Shown here in pieces: positions 35,037 to 44,880 of a stretch of DNA of 64,000 nucleotides; position 1 is the first letter of the stretch, and every line of letters begins with the position of its first letter. The stretch is from a bacterium (lineage in GTDB: Bacteria > UBP18 > UBA7526), in contig JAUWYL010000002.1 of the NCBI GenBank assembly GCA_030615855.1, forward strand, positions 62,001 through 126,000. The letters are read 5' to 3'. Below the pieces are notes generated by a model, which saw only the letters and a list, made by a program, of their open reading frames with translations, ran no database searches and was not told the origin of the DNA. A program made the translations under genes and the position numbers.

Positions 35037-36362
35037 TCAGCCTTCCAGATAGGTTTTGGCTTCACCTATCGTATAGAGTGAGCCAGTAATAAGAACTATA
35101 TCCCTCCTCTTTGCACAAGAGAGAGCATATTCAATCGCTTGAGAGACTTTTTCTTTAATTACTATAGAACCTAAATATTTCTTTGCTATTTCGGCTATCT
35201 CTTCTGGTTCTGCTGCCCGAGGGGTCTGAGGTCTGGTAATGATTATTCTGGAGGCTAAGGGTGCTAACTGGGCTACAATGCCCTTAATATCTTTATCTCT
35301 TAGAATACCCAGAAGGAGAATTAACCGCTTATAATTAAAAGAGTCTCTAATGGCTTCCTTGAGGGCCTTTACTCCTGCTACATTGTGAGCACCATCTAAA
35401 ATTACCGTGAACCGTTTACCGTTTACTGTGAACCGTTTAACTTCCAATCTCCCGGGCCAGATGGTTTTGGCTAAACCTTTTCTTATCTCTTCTTTGCTAA
35501 TTTTCACCTTTGTTCCTAAAAGTTCTACTACTTCTATAGCACAAGCAGCATTCAGCAATTGATGCTTGCCCAGAAGAGAAATCTTCAGACTCTCATATCT
35601 ACTATAAATTCCTTGGACATTAAAGGTTTGCCCGACCCACCGCAGGTGGGTGCCCGCCAGTTTACCAGTTGACCAGTCATTTGGACTTTGGACAAGAATT
35701 TTTCTATCTACTCTATATAGTTTTGCTTGTTTCTTCCTGCAGGTTTGCTCTATCACAACCAATACTTCCTTCTTATTCTCTGCAGTAATGACTGGCACTT
35801 TCTTCTTAATGATCCCACATTTCTCATAAGCGATTCTCTTAAGGCTTCTTCCCAGATGCTCTGTATGCTCAAAATCAACATTAGTAATCACTGAGACCAA
35901 AGGTTTGGTGACATTGGTGGCATCCAACCTCCCTCCCATCCCCACCTCTAAGATAGCAAAATCTACCCTTCGTTCTGCAAAATACTGCAGGGCTATAGCC
36001 GTAGTTATTTCAAAAAAAGTAGGCTGAAAACCGTAAACGGTAAACGGTAAACGGTAAACCTCTTTGACTAATTTAGTTAGTTCTTCCTTGGAGATTAATC
36101 CCTCGCTTGTCCTTATTCTTTCTCTGAAGTCAATTAGGTGGGGGGAGGTATAGAGCCCCACCTTATAGCCCGCTCCTTTTAAGATATAAAAAAGGAAGGC
36201 TCCCACCGAGCCTTTGCCATTCGTTCCTCCAATATGGATGACCTTTAATCTTTCTTGCGGATTCCCCAGTAATCTAAGAAGCCTTCTTATATTCTTTAAT
36301 CCTAACCTTATCCCAAACCTCTGGAAACTCTCAAGGTATTTAAGGGTCTCTTGGTAGGTCAT
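35037..36362 (-). CDS. folC: Bifunctional folylpolyglutamate synthase/dihydrofolate synthase
   Basis: The protein has the Mur-ligase ATP loop HIGGTNGKGSVGAFL near residue 43, YTSPHLIDFRERI near 72, LEVGMGGRLDATN near 137 and the second-domain LDGAHNVAGVKAL near 320. It adds glutamate to dihydropteroate and folates. Three loops are built from short DNA repeats (residues about 105-112, 225-245 and 305-318), for example YRLPFTVYG encoded by a GTAAACG heptamer tract. Catalytic motifs are intact. The ATG at 36362 follows the trpA stop by 3 nt; a TTG two codons upstream overlaps trpA. Confidence 0.9.
   Translation of the reverse strand: MTYQETLKYLESFQRFGIRLGLKNIRRLLRLLGNPQERLKVIHIGGTNGKGSVGAFLFYILKGAGYKVGLYTSPHLIDFRERIRTSEGLISKEELTKLVKEVYRLPFTVYGFQPTFFEITTAIALQYFAERRVDFAILEVGMGGRLDATNVTKPLVSVITNVDFEHTEHLGRSLKRIAYEKCGIIKKKVPVITAENKKEVLVVIEQTCRKKQAKLYRVDRKILVQSPNDWSTGKLAGTHLRWVGQTFNVQGIYSRYESLKISLLGKHQLLNAACAIEVVELLGTKVKISKEEIRKGLAKTIWPGRLEVKRFTVNGKRFTVILDGAHNVAGVKALKEAIRDSFNYKRLILLLGILRDKDIKGIVAQLAPLASRIIITRPQTPRAAEPEEIAEIAKKYLGSIVIKEKVSQAIEYALSCAKRRDIVLITGSLYTIGEAKTYLEG
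36031..36060. repeat. GTAAACG heptamer tract inside folC
   Basis: About four copies of the 7-nt unit GTAAACG lie in the coding sequence and keep the frame. A second folC tract of CCGTTTA/CCGTGAA units lies at 35406-35441. The encoded peptides (RLPFTVYG, RFTVNGKRFTV) resemble those from CGGTGAA repeats at 14488-14519. Confidence 0.8.
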
Positions 36363-36364
36363 GA

Positions 36365-37156
36365 TCAACAGGCTTGGGCTAACCTTTGAACAAAATCCCC
36401 TACCTTCTGCACCAGGTCTTTACTCTTCAGGTTCTTCCCAATTACAGAAATGATGGCGCTTCCCACCACTGCCCCATCAGCATATCTTTTTATCTTTCTT
36501 ATATGCTCTGGCTTCGATATCCCAAAGCCCACCGCAATGGGCTTTTCGGTGAGCCTCTTTAATCTCTTGAGAGAAAAGACAAGGCCTTCTGCCAACTTCT
36601 TTCTCACTCCAGTTACTCCTGTTAAGGAGACATAGTAGATGAACCCTTTGCTCTCTTTAGCAATTAACTTTAACCTTTGGGGTGGGCTAGTAGGAGAAGC
36701 CAAAAAAATAGTATCTAAATTACTCCTTCTGGCATATCTCTTTAATTCACTCGCTTCTTCAACCGGTAAATCAGCCGCAATCACCCCGTCCACCCCATTT
36801 CCTTTTGCCTGAGTGACAAATCTTTCTATCCCATAGTTATAAAGCAGATTGTAGTAGGTCATTAAGACCAAAGGAATCTCTGTCTTCTTTCTTAACTCCT
36901 TAACCAGATCTAAAGCATCTTTTAGAGAGGTCCTGTGCTTTAAGGACCTGATATCTGCTTCCTGAATGGTGGGTCCATCGGCAATGGGGTCAGAGAAGGG
37001 CACTCCCAACTCAACGATATCCGCCCCCCTCCTCTCCATCTCCGGAACTAAGGCCTCGGTAGTTTCGAGGTTTGGATCCCCAACAGTAATGAAGGGGATA
37101 AGGGCTACTCTTTTTTTCTTTTTCACTTCTTTGAACTTAGCTTCTATTCTATTCAT
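36365..37156 (-). CDS. trpA: Tryptophan synthase alpha chain
   Basis: The 263-residue TIM-barrel protein has FITVGDPNLETT near 22, VELGVPFSDPIADGPTIQ near 47 with the catalytic Glu and Asp, and LASPTSPPQRL near 150. GVTGVR and AVGFGISKPEHI complete the phosphate-binding loops. It splits indole-3-glycerol phosphate and hands indole to TrpB, encoded upstream. The usual rest of the trp operon is not in the window. A 125-nt gap of repeats separates it from trpB. Confidence 0.95.
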   Translation of the reverse strand: MNRIEAKFKEVKKKKRVALIPFITVGDPNLETTEALVPEMERRGADIVELGVPFSDPIADGPTIQEADIRSLKHRTSLKDALDLVKELRKKTEIPLVLMTYYNLLYNYGIERFVTQAKGNGVDGVIAADLPVEEASELKRYARRSNLDTIFLASPTSPPQRLKLIAKESKGFIYYVSLTGVTGVRKKLAEGLVFSLKRLKRLTEKPIAVGFGISKPEHIRKIKRYADGAVVGSAIISVIGKNLKSKDLVQKVGDFVQRLAQAC

Positions 37157-37281
37157 TTTCTATCATTTTTCATTGCTAATTTTGCACTTTTCATTTTTTA
37201 TTGATCTCTCACTAATCCAACCAATCCACTTAATTTACTACCCACTTTCCCACCTGCTCACTTTCCCACTTTCTCACTTTC
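37157..37281. repeat. TTTTCATT and CCCACTTT repeats between trpB and trpA
   Basis: The gap contains variants of ATTTTTCATTGCTAATTTTG and CTCACTTTCCCACTTTC. The second type also occurs upstream of the fumarase beta gene (51226-51258). No terminator is visible, so trpB and trpA may be cotranscribed. Confidence 0.6.
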
Positions 37282-38469
37282 TTATAGTTTTACGCCCAAG
37301 GCCTGTGCTACAATGTGGACATCCTTGTCTCCCCGACCAGAGAGATTGATGATAATTACTCTGTTTTTCGAGAGTTTTGGGGCCAATTTGGCAACATAAG
37401 CTAAGGCATGGGCGCTCTCTAAAGCAGGGGTTATCCCTTCTGTCTGGGCAAGTAGAAGGAAGGCTTTCAGGGCTTCTTTATCTGTAATGGGAACATACTT
37501 CGCTCTTCCTGTCCTTTTGTAGAAAGAATGCTCTGGCCCCACTCCAGGATAGTCAAGTCCAGGAGCAATGGAATGGGTCTCTTTAATCTGACCATCTCTA
37601 TCCTGCAATAAGTAACTCTTGCTTCCATGTAAGACGCCTATACTTCCTGCCAAAAGGGGTGAGGAGTGCTTTCCCGTCTTTATTCCCCTTCCTGCTGCCT
37701 CAACGCCAATGAACTTCACTCTTTTATCCCTATAAAAGGGGTGGAAGAGGCCCAATGAATTGCTCCCTCCTCCTACACAGGCTACTAAATAGTCTGGCAA
37801 CCTTCCTTCCTGTTTTAATATCTGCTCTTTTGTCTCTTTTCCAATAATAGATTGGAAGTCCCTCACCATTACAGGATAGGGATGAGGCCCTACCGTAGAA
37901 CCCAAGAGGTAATGGGTGATCCTGATATTCGTCACCCAATCCCTTAAGGCCTCGTTTATGGCATCCTTCAGGGTTCGAAAGCCACTCTTTACCGGGATTA
38001 CCTTAGATCCCAATAGCTTCATCCGAAAGACATTCAAGGATTGGCGCTTGATGTCCTCTGTTCCCATGTAGACCTCACACTCTAAGCCCAATAGAGCAGC
38101 GGCCACAGCTGTGGCCACCCCATGCTGGCCAGCACCAGTCTCGGCAATGACTCTTTTCTTTCCCATCCTCTTGGTGAGAAGCCCCTGACCAAGTGTATTA
38201 TTGATCTTATGGGCTCCGGTATGGCAGAGGTCCTCTCTCTTAAGATAAATCCTTGCCCCACCTAACTTCTTAGTTAACTTTTGGGCAAAGTATAGAGGGG
38301 TTGGTCTTCCCGCATATTGGCTTAAGTAATACTTGAGTTCCTTCTGGAATCTTCCATCCCTCTTTGCCGAAGAATAAGCCTGTTCCAGCTCTTCCAAGGC
38401 ATTCATTAAGGTCTCAGGAACGAACCTCCCCCCGAACTCTCCAAAGTATCCTCTTCTATTGGGTAACAT
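37282..38469 (-). CDS. trpB: Tryptophan synthase beta chain
   Basis: The 395-residue PLP enzyme begins [20 protein letters not shown], and the PLP lysine lies in [15 protein letters not shown] near residue 87. It continues with [13 protein letters not shown] near 110 and the phosphate cup [11 protein letters not shown] near 233. These place it in the TrpB1 group that partners with TrpA, encoded downstream. The ATG at 38469 opens the conserved region; the 23 codons before it are repeat DNA. Confidence 0.95.
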   Translation of the reverse strand: MLPNRRGYFGEFGGRFVPETLMNALEELEQAYSSAKRDGRFQKELKYYLSQYAGRPTPLYFAQKLTKKLGGARIYLKREDLCHTGAHKINNTLGQGLLTKRMGKKRVIAETGAGQHGVATAVAAALLGLECEVYMGTEDIKRQSLNVFRMKLLGSKVIPVKSGFRTLKDAINEALRDWVTNIRITHYLLGSTVGPHPYPVMVRDFQSIIGKETKEQILKQEGRLPDYLVACVGGGSNSLGLFHPFYRDKRVKFIGVEAAGRGIKTGKHSSPLLAGSIGVLHGSKSYLLQDRDGQIKETHSIAPGLDYPGVGPEHSFYKRTGRAKYVPITDKEALKAFLLLAQTEGITPALESAHALAYVAKLAPKLSKNRVIIINLSGRGDKDVHIVAQALGVKL

Positions 38470-38736
38470 CTCAGCCTCACTTTGTTCGGAGTAACCAGTA
38501 ACCAGTTGACAGTTTACAGTAAAAAAATAAAAGAGCATCAGATAACCAGATTATCAGATAGAGAGGGCCAGTTATCAGAGGGTCAGATTAAAAAAAATTG
38601 AATCTGGTATTCTGAATTCTCATTCTGATGTTCTGATATACTGATAATTTATGATTAGACGAGGCAAGCATAGCGCGTCGTTATATTCTATGGTTTTGCT
38701 GGTCACTGTTCGCTGGTTACTGTAAACTCTTCTCAA
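38470..38736. repeat. Intergenic repeat cluster, no gene seen
   Basis: The 267-nt gap contains ATCAGATAACCAGATTATCAG units, a copy of a TCTGAATTCTCATTCTGATG element also found near 55965-55995 in the opposite orientation, a GACGAGGC...GCGCGTCGT hairpin (38656-38680), and CAGTTTACAGT-type repeats at both ends. I see no promoter or terminator that I trust. Confidence 0.7.
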
Positions 38737-39993
38737 TTATAGGTATTTCCTGGGATCAGTAATCTTCCCTTCCAGGGCGCTGGCTGCTACGGTAGCCGGA
38801 GAGGCAAGGTAGATAAAGGCCTTGGGATTGCCCATCCTTCCCTTGAAGTTCCGATTTGCTGTTGATATCACGTTCTCTCCATCTGCTGGTATTCCTTCAT
38901 GGGTTCCCACACAGGGGCCACAACCTGGAACCACCACTGCTGCTCCAGAACGGATGAAGATTTCAATTATTCCTTCTCTTAAAGCTTCCAGATAGATCTC
39001 TTTTGAGGCCGGAGCAATGATGAATCTTACGTCCTTATGAATCCTCTCTCTTTTTAGGATATGAGCAGCGACCTTTAAATCCTCTAATCTTCCATTGGTA
39101 CAGGTTCCCAAGAAGGCAACATCTATCTTTATTCCTTTTACCTTGCCAATTGGAAAGACATTGTCCACCCTGTGTGGTTCTGCGACCTGAGGCTTTAAGC
39201 TACTTATGTCAAATTCCAAAACCTCACTATAATGGGCATCCCTATCTGCTTTTACTGGCTTGGGTTTTTTCCCCGAAGAATGCTTCTTCAACCACTTCAG
39301 AGTCTTCTCATCCGCCTCCATTATCCCGGCCTTTGCCCCCATCTCTACCGCCATATTACATATAGTAAACCTTCCTTCCATAGAGAGATTCTTAATCACT
39401 CCTCCAGTGAATTCTACTGATTTATATGTTGCTCCATCTGCGGTCAATTCTCCAATTATATGGAGGATGATGTCCTTGGCATAGACCCCTTTTGGCATTC
39501 TTCCCTTTATGATAATCTTTACACTCTCTGGAACCTTGAACCATAACTTGCCAGAGATCATGCTTGCCGCAATGTCTGTAGAACCCAGGCCGGTAGAGAA
39601 GGAGTTTAAGGCACCATAGGTGCAGGTATGGGAATCAGCACCAACTACTAAGTCCCCGCAGGTGACATTCCCCCCTTCCGGGATGACCTGGTGGCAGACC
39701 CCAGAGCCGATATTATAAAGAAGGATCCTATGCTCTCTTACAAAATCCCTCATCAATCTATGTAAGGTAGAGACACCGATATTGGGGCTGGGCGCAGAAT
39801 GGTCAATGACAAAGGCCGTCTTCTTGGGATGGGCGATCCTTTTCGCTCCGATATCTTGGAAAGTCTTTATGGCCAAGGGGGCGGTTCCATCCTGGGCAAA
39901 GGAAAAGTCTACATCTGCTATGACGAGGTCTCCAGCCTTTGCCCTTTTCTTGCTATGGCTTGATAGTATCTTCTCTGCTATGGTCTGACCCAT
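38737..39993 (-). CDS. Aconitase-family large subunit (3-isopropylmalate dehydratase/homoaconitase LeuC/HacA type)
   Basis: The 418-residue protein has IDHSAPSPNIGVSTLH near 60, VGADSHTCTYGALNSF near 135, and Fe-S cysteines in FLGTCTNGRL near 297 and VPGCGPCVGTHEG near 357. Length and motifs fit the short archaeal-type LeuC/HacA group. It would hydrate and dehydrate isopropylmalate or homocitrate with a small subunit, which is not next to it in the window. The upstream synthase makes either substrate, so leucine or lysine/homocitrate metabolism are both possible. Confidence 0.85.
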   Translation of the reverse strand: MGQTIAEKILSSHSKKRAKAGDLVIADVDFSFAQDGTAPLAIKTFQDIGAKRIAHPKKTAFVIDHSAPSPNIGVSTLHRLMRDFVREHRILLYNIGSGVCHQVIPEGGNVTCGDLVVGADSHTCTYGALNSFSTGLGSTDIAASMISGKLWFKVPESVKIIIKGRMPKGVYAKDIILHIIGELTADGATYKSVEFTGGVIKNLSMEGRFTICNMAVEMGAKAGIMEADEKTLKWLKKHSSGKKPKPVKADRDAHYSEVLEFDISSLKPQVAEPHRVDNVFPIGKVKGIKIDVAFLGTCTNGRLEDLKVAAHILKRERIHKDVRFIIAPASKEIYLEALREGIIEIFIRSGAAVVVPGCGPCVGTHEGIPADGENVISTANRNFKGRMGNPKAFIYLASPATVAASALEGKITDPRKYL

Positions 39994-40002
39994 GACCCTC
40001 AC

Positions 40003-40082
40003 TTCGTTCGGGAGTTCACAGTAACCAGTTTACAGTAACCAGTTTCTACTGTTAACTGTTCGCTGGTTACTGGTTACTACTG
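40003..40082. repeat. CAGTTTACAGTAACC repeats between the synthase and dehydratase genes
   Basis: The gap consists of CAGTAACCAG/CTGGTTACTG units in both orientations, which could pair across their centre. Similar units lie at 38495-38520 and 38700-38725. Confidence 0.6.
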
Positions 40083-41240
40083 TTACTTTTTACTCTCCGC
40101 GAGAAAGTCCTGATAGATGTAGATGAGTTCCATTTCTGTCAGAGCCCTCTTCAGAGCCACTGAGGTCTCCCTCACCTTAACCAAGATTTTGGCTGCCTCT
40201 TCCTTACCCACCTTAATCCCATGCTTCTTCAGTACTTCAATAACTGTTGATGTTCCGGAGTGCTTTCCGATGATGATTCTCCTCTCCATCCCTACTTCCT
40301 CTGGAGTGAAGACCTCATAATTCCTGGGATCCTTATATACCGCATCGGCGTGAATGCCTGCCTCATGGGCAAAGACATTATTCCCCACAATGGGCTTCCA
40401 GTCCGGGATCTTCCTTCCTGAGGCCTGAGCAACATACTCCGATAATTCCCGGAACCTCTCTGTAGCAAATCCTAAGTCGATGTTATAGATGTACTTCAGG
40501 GCCATGACCACCTCTTCCAGGGGGGCATTCCCGGTTCTCTCTCCCAATCCATTCACCGTGGTATTGACTATGGTCGCTCCTGCCTCTATCCCACTCAGAG
40601 CGTTGGCCGTGGCCATACCAAAGTCGTTGTGGGTATGCATCTCAACCGGGATTCCGATTTTATTGATGATCTCCTTCACAATAGTATAGGTCTGGTAGGA
40701 GCCCATGATCCCCAAGGTATCGCAGTACCTGAGTCTATCTGCTCCAGAATCCTTGGCCACTTGAGCGAATTTTAACAAAAACTTTTTATCCGCCCGCGAG
40801 GCATCCTCAGCATTGACCGAGATATAGAGACCATGCTTCTTGGCAAATTTCGTTGACTCTTCTACTGATTTCAAGACCCAGTTTCTGTCCTTCTTCAGTT
40901 TATATTTGATGTGAATATCTGAAGCAGAGATGGATAGGGCAACGGCATCCACCCCACAGTCTAAGGAATGCTCGACATCCTTGACCACCGCTCGATTCCA
41001 TCCCAGAATACTCGCTTTCAAATTCATTTTAACAATCTTCTTTATGGCCTCCTTCTCATCCCCTCCCATGGTGGGGATCCCAGCCTCAATCTGCTGAACC
41101 CCTATCTCATCGAGTAATTTAGCAATCCTTATCTTCTCCTGATTGGCAAAGACCACCCCTGCCGACTGCTCCCCATCTCTCAGGGTAGTATCATCGATGA
41201 TTACCTTTCCCTTCAAGGCCTTCTTCGTCTTTTTCTTCAT
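40083..41240 (-). CDS. Homocitrate synthase/isopropylmalate synthase-like enzyme (NifV/LeuA family)
   Basis: The 385-residue HMGL-like TIM barrel has DDTTLRDGEQSAGVVFANQE near 15, MHTHNDFGMATANALSGIEA near 200 with metal-binding His residues, and NTTVNGLGERTGNAPLEEV near 227. IGVQQIEAGIPTMGGDE matches homocitrate synthases of the NifV type. The C-terminus (VGNNVFAHEAGIHADAVYK, GKHSGTST) lacks the long LeuA allosteric domain. It condenses acetyl-CoA with a 2-oxo acid. The aconitase-family subunit downstream fits the next step. A structured leader lies upstream. Confidence 0.85.
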   Translation of the reverse strand: MKKKTKKALKGKVIIDDTTLRDGEQSAGVVFANQEKIRIAKLLDEIGVQQIEAGIPTMGGDEKEAIKKIVKMNLKASILGWNRAVVKDVEHSLDCGVDAVALSISASDIHIKYKLKKDRNWVLKSVEESTKFAKKHGLYISVNAEDASRADKKFLLKFAQVAKDSGADRLRYCDTLGIMGSYQTYTIVKEIINKIGIPVEMHTHNDFGMATANALSGIEAGATIVNTTVNGLGERTGNAPLEEVVMALKYIYNIDLGFATERFRELSEYVAQASGRKIPDWKPIVGNNVFAHEAGIHADAVYKDPRNYEVFTPEEVGMERRIIIGKHSGTSTVIEVLKKHGIKVGKEEAAKILVKVRETSVALKRALTEMELIYIYQDFLAESKK

Positions 41241-41262
41241 CTAAACCTCCTTTTTAATTACC

Positions 41263-41372
41263 CGGCTTTGCTAAAACTGTAATAAGCGGGTGACTCGGCG
41301 GATCTCTGTGAGTGGGAGGATCCACACCGGGCGGAGGGGCCCGCGAACAGAGAATGCCGAGGCAGGACCCGC
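41263..41372 (-). ncRNA. Structured RNA element upstream of the homocitrate-synthase-like gene
   Basis: Three nested stems close a three-way junction: GCGGGT/ACCCGC (41286-41291 with 41367-41372), CTCGGC/GCCGAG (41294-41299 with 41356-41361) and TCTCTGT/ACAGAGA (41303-41309 with 41347-41353). Inside lie GTGG-GAGGAT-CCAC and CGGGC-GGAGGG-GCCCG. On the minus strand both loops contain CCTCC, and the outer ACCCGC can instead pair with GCCGGGT at 41263-41269 just before the ribosome binding site. It could be a leader or small RNA; a REP-like palindrome is the alternative. It matches no riboswitch class I can recall. Confidence 0.5.
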
Positions 41373-41383
41373 CTTAACGGGAT

Positions 41384-42514
41384 TCATTTATATGCCTCCT
41401 TTGCTCTTTTAACTGCCTCTCCCTTCTTTAATCTATGGCCGAGACTTAATAGTGCTTTCTCCAAAGATTCTAAAGCAACCAAGATATCTTTAAACTGGAT
41501 GTAGCCCATATGACCAATGCGAATGATTTTACCTTTTAATCTTTCTTGGCCACCAGCCAAAGTTACTCCATACTTCTCTCTTAAAACTTTCAAGAGTTCT
41601 GACCCATCGATATTTTCTGGAACTTTAACCGCTGTTACGCCATTAGAGAAGTTTCCCTTTGCCAATAGTTCTAAGCCAAGCCCCTTCACTCCTTCCCTGG
41701 TTGCTTTTGCTAATCTCTTATACCTCTCCCAAACCGTCTCCATCCCCTCTTCTCTTATCATCTTCAAGGCTTCATCCAGACCAAAGACTAAAGAGACTGG
41801 AGGGGTATAAGGGGGTTGTCCTTTCTCCAAGAATTCCCTGTAGGTCTTGAAGTCCCAGTAAAACCTATAGATCCGCGAGGTCTCTCGCGCCTCCCAGGCC
41901 CTTTGATTGATACTAATGAAGGATAGTCCAGGAGGGGTCATCAATCCCTTCTGAGAAGCAGAGATGACCACATCCACTCCCCAATCATCTGTCCTTAGTT
42001 CCTCCACCCCTAATCCACTTACCGCATCGACAACCAGAAGAACCTTGCGCTCCCTACATATCTTACCTAAGGATCTGATATCGTTTACCACTCCAGTTGA
42101 AGTCTCAACTAAGGTAGCAAAGACCGCCCTTATATCCCTGTTCCTATCCAGCTCTCTGGCAACTAATTTGGAATCGATTACCTCTCTCCATTCACACCTT
42201 AAGGGTATTACCTCTATCCCAAAGCTTCCCAGGATCTTGACGAACCTCTCACCAAAGGCACCACTTGCCAAGGCGATTGCCTTATCACCTGGAGAGAGGA
42301 GATTCACGATGCTCGCCTCCATCCCTCCGGTGCCAGAAGAGGAGAAGACCAGGATGTCATTTTGGGTCTGGAAGAGATATTTTAAGTTCTCAACGACTCT
42401 CTTGAGAATCTCTCCGTACTCTGGGCTTCTATGGCCGATCATAGGCTTTTGCATGGCCCTTGAAACCCGAGAAGGAATGGGCGTCGGTCCCGGAATTAAA
42501 AGATACTTTCTCAC
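41384..42514 (-). CDS. Alanine-glyoxylate/serine-pyruvate class V aminotransferase
   Basis: The 376-residue protein begins with [17 protein letters not shown], a mark of the alanine-glyoxylate aminotransferase group, and has MIGHRSPEY near 26, [13 protein letters not shown] near 60 and the PLP lysine in [15 protein letters not shown] near 190. Relatives use serine, alanine or phosphoserine-type substrates, often next to serA. It starts with GTG overlapping the lon stop. Its link to the homocitrate-synthase-like gene is only positional. Confidence 0.85.
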   Translation of the reverse strand: MRKYLLIPGPTPIPSRVSRAMQKPMIGHRSPEYGEILKRVVENLKYLFQTQNDILVFSSSGTGGMEASIVNLLSPGDKAIALASGAFGERFVKILGSFGIEVIPLRCEWREVIDSKLVARELDRNRDIRAVFATLVETSTGVVNDIRSLGKICRERKVLLVVDAVSGLGVEELRTDDWGVDVVISASQKGLMTPPGLSFISINQRAWEARETSRIYRFYWDFKTYREFLEKGQPPYTPPVSLVFGLDEALKMIREEGMETVWERYKRLAKATREGVKGLGLELLAKGNFSNGVTAVKVPENIDGSELLKVLREKYGVTLAGGQERLKGKIIRIGHMGYIQFKDILVALESLEKALLSLGHRLKKGEAVKRAKEAYK

Positions 42515-44880
42515 TGAACCCTCTTCTCCTCCAGGGCAACCTTCAATACCTCATCCATGTTCTCAACCATAACAAACTTTATTCTCCTCTTGATATTGGA
42601 GGGGATCTCAACCAGGTCCTTCTCATTCTCTTTGGGGATGATGATGGTTGGAATGTTTGCCCGATGGGCGGCCAGGATTTTTTCCTTTACTCCCCCGATC
42701 TCCAGGACCCTTCCCCTCAGGGTGATCTCACCAGTCATGGCCACATTATTCTTCACCCTCCTCTTGGTTAAAGCAGAGGCCAGGGCAACGGCCATGGTGA
42801 TCCCGGCAGAGGGGCCATCCTTGGGGATGGCTCCCTTGGGAACGTGGATGTGGAGATCTACATTCTTATAGAAGTCGCTCGCTATGCCCAGAGATTCTGC
42901 CCGCGAGCGGATATAGGATAGGGCGGCCCGGGCAGACTCCTGCATGACCTCCCGTAGTCTTCCAGTCAAGATGAGCCCTTCTCTCTCCCCCTTGCCGCTC
43001 ATCACTGTGGCTTCGATAGTAGCCAGCTCTCCTCCGGCTGGTCCTATGATTAGTCCCGTGGCTACTCCAATCTCTTTCTTCTCCAGGGCCTCCTCCGGAC
43101 GATACCTGGGTGGTCCGAGATACCTCTCAATGGCCTTTCTTCCCACTCGGAGTCTGAAGCCCTTACCCTTCCTGGCTACCTCCTTGGCCACCTTGCGACA
43201 TATGGCCTCAATCTCCCTCTCTAAGTTCCTCACTCCGGCCTCCATAGTGTATCTATTGATGATGCGCAGGATGCTGGCTGGAGAAAAGGTTAAATTCTTC
43301 TCTGTTATCCCATGGGCCTTGAGCTGCTTGGGAACCAGGAACTTCTCTGCGATCTTTAGTTTCTCCTCCTGGGTATAGCCCGGAAAGTCGAGGATCTCCA
43401 TCCTATCCAAAAGGGTGGGATGAATGAAATCCCTGATATTTGCGGTAGTAATGAATAATACTTTGGAGAGGTCGAAGTCCACCTCTAAGTAGTGGTCGCT
43501 GAAGGCCTTATTCTCCTCTGGATCCAAGACCTCTAAGAGGGCGGCTGCTGGATCTCCCCGAAAGTCCTTTCCAATCTTGTCTATCTCATCTAAAAGAAAA
43601 ACCGGATTCTTACTCTTAGCCTTCTTCATGGCCTGCATGATACGACCGGGCAGGGCGCCGATATAGGTTCTTCTATGACCTCTGATCTCTGCCTCATCCC
43701 TCACTCCTCCTAACGACATCCTGACGAAGTTCCTGCCCAAGGCCCTTGCGATGGATCTTGCTAAAGAGGTCTTACCCGACCCTGGCGGACCCACAAAGCA
43801 TAGTATGGGCCCTTTCATCTTCTCTACCAGTTTCCTTACCGCCAGGTACTCCAATAACCTCTCCTTGGGCTTCTTCAGGTCATAGTGATCCTCCTCCAGT
43901 ATCCTCTCTGCCTCTTTGATGTCCAATTTATCCTTAGTCTCAACCGCCCAGGGCAGAGAGATGAGCCAGTCGACATAGTTTCTAATCACCGCTGCCTCAG
44001 CACTCATAGAAGGCATCTGGAAGAGCCGATCCACCTCTTTCAGGGCCTTCTCCTGGGCCTCTTTGGTCATCCTGGCCTTCTTGATCTTCCCTTTAAGTTC
44101 CTCGACCTCACTTACTACCTCACCCTTTCTTCCCATCTCTTTCTGGATGGCCTTCAGTTGCTCAGAGAGATAATACTCCTTCTGGGTGGTAGTCATCTGC
44201 TTCTTCACCCTCTCCCGGATCCTCTTCTCAATCCCTAGGATCTCATTCTCCCGATTCAAGATCTGGGCCAACCTCTCCAGCCTCTCTCTGGGATCCAGGG
44301 CCTCTAAGATGACCTGTTTATCCTTTGTCTTTAGAGTAAGGTGGGCAGCGATGGTATCCGCCAACCTTCCTGGCTCCTCAACATTGATGACGCTCATCAG
44401 GGTCTCAGGAGGAACCTTTCTATTGAGTCTCACATAATCCTCGAACTGGGAGGTGACCGACCTCATCAATCCCTCCATCTCCACAGTCTTTAGAATGGCC
44501 TCTTCCGCCCTCTCTATCCTCACCTGGAAGAACTTTTCCTGTAAAAGATACCTTACCACCTTTGCCCGAGAGATCCCTTCCACCAATATCTTGGTTGTCC
44601 CATCAGGAAGTTTAAGTAACTGAAGGATCTCGGCCACAGTACCGATATCAAAAATATCACCTGGAGTAGGCCTCTCAATATTCCCTGCCCTCTGGGCCAC
44701 TAAGAGGATGAGGCGACCATGGAGCATGGCCTCATCCAAGGACTTGAGGGACTTTTCCCTACCCACAAAGAGGGGGATGATCATATGAGGGAAGACCACC
44801 ATCTCTCTTAAGGGCAGGAGGGGTAAGGTAGAAGGAATTTTTATCTCTCTCTTTTTCTTTCTCTCAAATCTCTTTGCCAT
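42511..44880 (-). CDS. lon: ATP-dependent Lon protease
   Basis: The 789-residue protein has the N-terminal LAN domain ([16 protein letters not shown] near 18), a coiled coil ([21 protein letters not shown] near 235), Walker [15 protein letters not shown] near 362, Walker [11 protein letters not shown] near 425, and the catalytic Ser in [13 protein letters not shown] with Lys in [16 protein letters not shown] near 725. It degrades damaged cytosolic proteins. Length and motif order are complete. It lies in the tig-clpP-lon group found in many bacteria, but without clpX in the window. Confidence 0.96.
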   Translation of the reverse strand: MAKRFERKKKREIKIPSTLPLLPLREMVVFPHMIIPLFVGREKSLKSLDEAMLHGRLILLVAQRAGNIERPTPGDIFDIGTVAEILQLLKLPDGTTKILVEGISRAKVVRYLLQEKFFQVRIERAEEAILKTVEMEGLMRSVTSQFEDYVRLNRKVPPETLMSVINVEEPGRLADTIAAHLTLKTKDKQVILEALDPRERLERLAQILNRENEILGIEKRIRERVKKQMTTTQKEYYLSEQLKAIQKEMGRKGEVVSEVEELKGKIKKARMTKEAQEKALKEVDRLFQMPSMSAEAAVIRNYVDWLISLPWAVETKDKLDIKEAERILEEDHYDLKKPKERLLEYLAVRKLVEKMKGPILCFVGPPGSGKTSLARSIARALGRNFVRMSLGGVRDEAEIRGHRRTYIGALPGRIMQAMKKAKSKNPVFLLDEIDKIGKDFRGDPAAALLEVLDPEENKAFSDHYLEVDFDLSKVLFITTANIRDFIHPTLLDRMEILDFPGYTQEEKLKIAEKFLVPKQLKAHGITEKNLTFSPASILRIINRYTMEAGVRNLEREIEAICRKVAKEVARKGKGFRLRVGRKAIERYLGPPRYRPEEALEKKEIGVATGLIIGPAGGELATIEATVMSGKGEREGLILTGRLREVMQESARAALSYIRSRAESLGIASDFYKNVDLHIHVPKGAIPKDGPSAGITMAVALASALTKRRVKNNVAMTGEITLRGRVLEIGGVKEKILAAHRANIPTIIIPKENEKDLVEIPSNIKRRIKFVMVENMDEVLKVALEEKRVQ

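Noticed and set aside
41267-41387. About 39-codon minus-strand frame across the structured RNA
   Set aside because: Its ATG overlaps the aminotransferase stop, but the sequence is explained by the paired helices and lacks a ribosome binding site.
41964-42572. 202-codon plus-strand frame
   Set aside because: It lies antisense to the aminotransferase and lon genes, whose products are certain; its composition is that of a shadow frame.
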